Source of the DNA: DATLGB01 sp038318085
Lineage (GTDB): Bacteria; Actinomycetota; Thermoleophilia; Solirubrobacterales; Solirubrobacteraceae
Direction: 5' to 3'
DNA length: 64,000 nt
NCBI GenBank assembly: GCA_038318085.1
Contig: JBBQBV010000001.1
Coordinates: forward strand, 1-64,000
Shown: in pieces, positions 63,735 to 64,000 of the stretch
How positions within the stretch are numbered: position 1 is the first letter of the stretch
Layout: each line of letters opens with the position of its first letter
Program-made: the position numbers and the translations under genes
The notes under the pieces: model-generated
Databases searched by the model: none
Seen by the model: the letters and a program-made list of their open reading frames with translations, nothing else
What the model was told of the DNA's origin: nothing

Positions 63735-64000
63735 GCCGCTGCACCTCCCCGTGGTCGAGGTCGAGGTGCTCGAGGATCGTGAAGCGTCCCGGCCGCGTCT
63801 CGGGCGCGTAGGCCACGGCCTCCGAGAACTGCTCGGCGGTGAGGCCGAGGTCGGCCGGCGTGCGCGGCAGCGAGTGCCGCGCGAGACAGGCGCTCAGCGT
63901 GGCGAACATCGCGTCGTCTGAGCGCAAAAAGGTCGTGAACAGGCTCGCCGCGCCCGCCAGTTCCCCGTGGTGGGCTGTGCCGGGGAACAGGTGGTCGATC
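63700..64000 (-). CDS. Iron-containing alcohol dehydrogenase / glycerol-1-phosphate dehydrogenase-like (5' end beyond window)
   Basis: Only the C-terminal 99 residues are in the window, from IDHLFPGTAHHGELAGAAS to the TGA at 63700-63702. The segments LPRTPADLGLTAEQFSEAV and APETRPGRFTILEHL, together with the H-x-GE metal-site segment, are typical of the glycerol-1-phosphate dehydrogenase (EgsA/AraM) branch, which reduces dihydroxyacetone phosphate with NAD(P)H. The frame stays open to the right edge. It overlaps the CDP-alcohol phosphotransferase start by 35 bp. Confidence 0.75.
   Translation of the reverse strand, partial: IDHLFPGTAHHGELAGAASLFTTFLRSDDAMFATLSACLARHSLPRTPADLGLTAEQFSEAVAYAPETRPGRFTILEHLDLDHGEVQRRVSAFAEAVDR

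Overview
The window is about 64 kb of very GC-rich chromosomal DNA from an actinobacterium. Proteins such as the TlyA-type methylase, the Wzm/Wzt-type exporter, an F420-type LLM oxidoreductase and a six-helix adenylate cyclase, together with GTG starts and 4-base overlaps (ATGA/GTGA), fit a deep-branching actinobacterium. My best guess is the Solirubrobacterales/Thermoleophilia, but this rests on gene content and style, not on a marker phylogeny. I see no insertion sequence, prophage, CRISPR array or rRNA; there is one tRNA gene.

Layout. 1-2822: a metallophosphoesterase/radical SAM fusion protein (cut by the left edge) divergent from a flavoprotein, then a small membrane protein. 2955-8226: an aromatic amino acid block (chorismate mutase, HisC-like aminotransferase, DAHP synthase, prephenate dehydrogenase, EPSP synthase); a 418-bp gap before DAHP synthase carries a candidate leader peptide and alternative hairpins. 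8237-12874: cmk, der, a DUF3352-type secreted protein and metK. 12871-16502: carbonic anhydrase, then an isoprenoid run (XseB-like, prenyl synthase, dxs). 16603-25803: a histidine-kinase-like protein without its phospho-acceptor, then tlyA-nadK-recN-pyrG-M20 peptidase-NUDIX-xerD. 25819-33310: lipoprotein, deoB, zincin lipoprotein, mutM, glutaredoxin, recO, dgt, dnaG.

33365-43544: an HTH/HNH protein, tRNA-Asn overlapped on its antisense strand by a glycosyltransferase gene, an LLM oxidoreductase, a hypothetical gene, a signalling operon (hybrid kinase, HD-GYP, receiver), a secreted Pro/Ala-rich protein, an SDR, a zincin and a small membrane protein. 43551-48622: a tightly coupled four-gene operon (circularly permuted ATP-grasp, C26 glutamine hydrolase, GCS2-type carboxylate-amine ligase, N-acetylglutaminylglutamine-amidotransferase-like AsnB) that looks like a small-peptide amide pathway and is the most intriguing system here. 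48659-55605: patatin, beta-propeller protein, ArsR regulator with a frameshifted AHSA1 partner, a small membrane protein, rpiA and adenylate cyclase. 55616-64000: a cell-surface polymer region (sulfotransferase, O-antigen ligase, GT-C glycosyltransferase, ABC exporter, GT2, CDP-alcohol phosphotransferase and the end of a glycerol-1-phosphate-dehydrogenase-like enzyme).

Gene expression style: several genes have a TANNNT hexamer 6-8 bases before the start codon and no Shine-Dalgarno sequence, suggesting leaderless transcripts. pyrG and the DAHP synthase gene have clear purine-rich ribosome binding sites. Several divergent pairs are separated by only 17-36 bp, and several convergent pairs overlap at their 3' ends.
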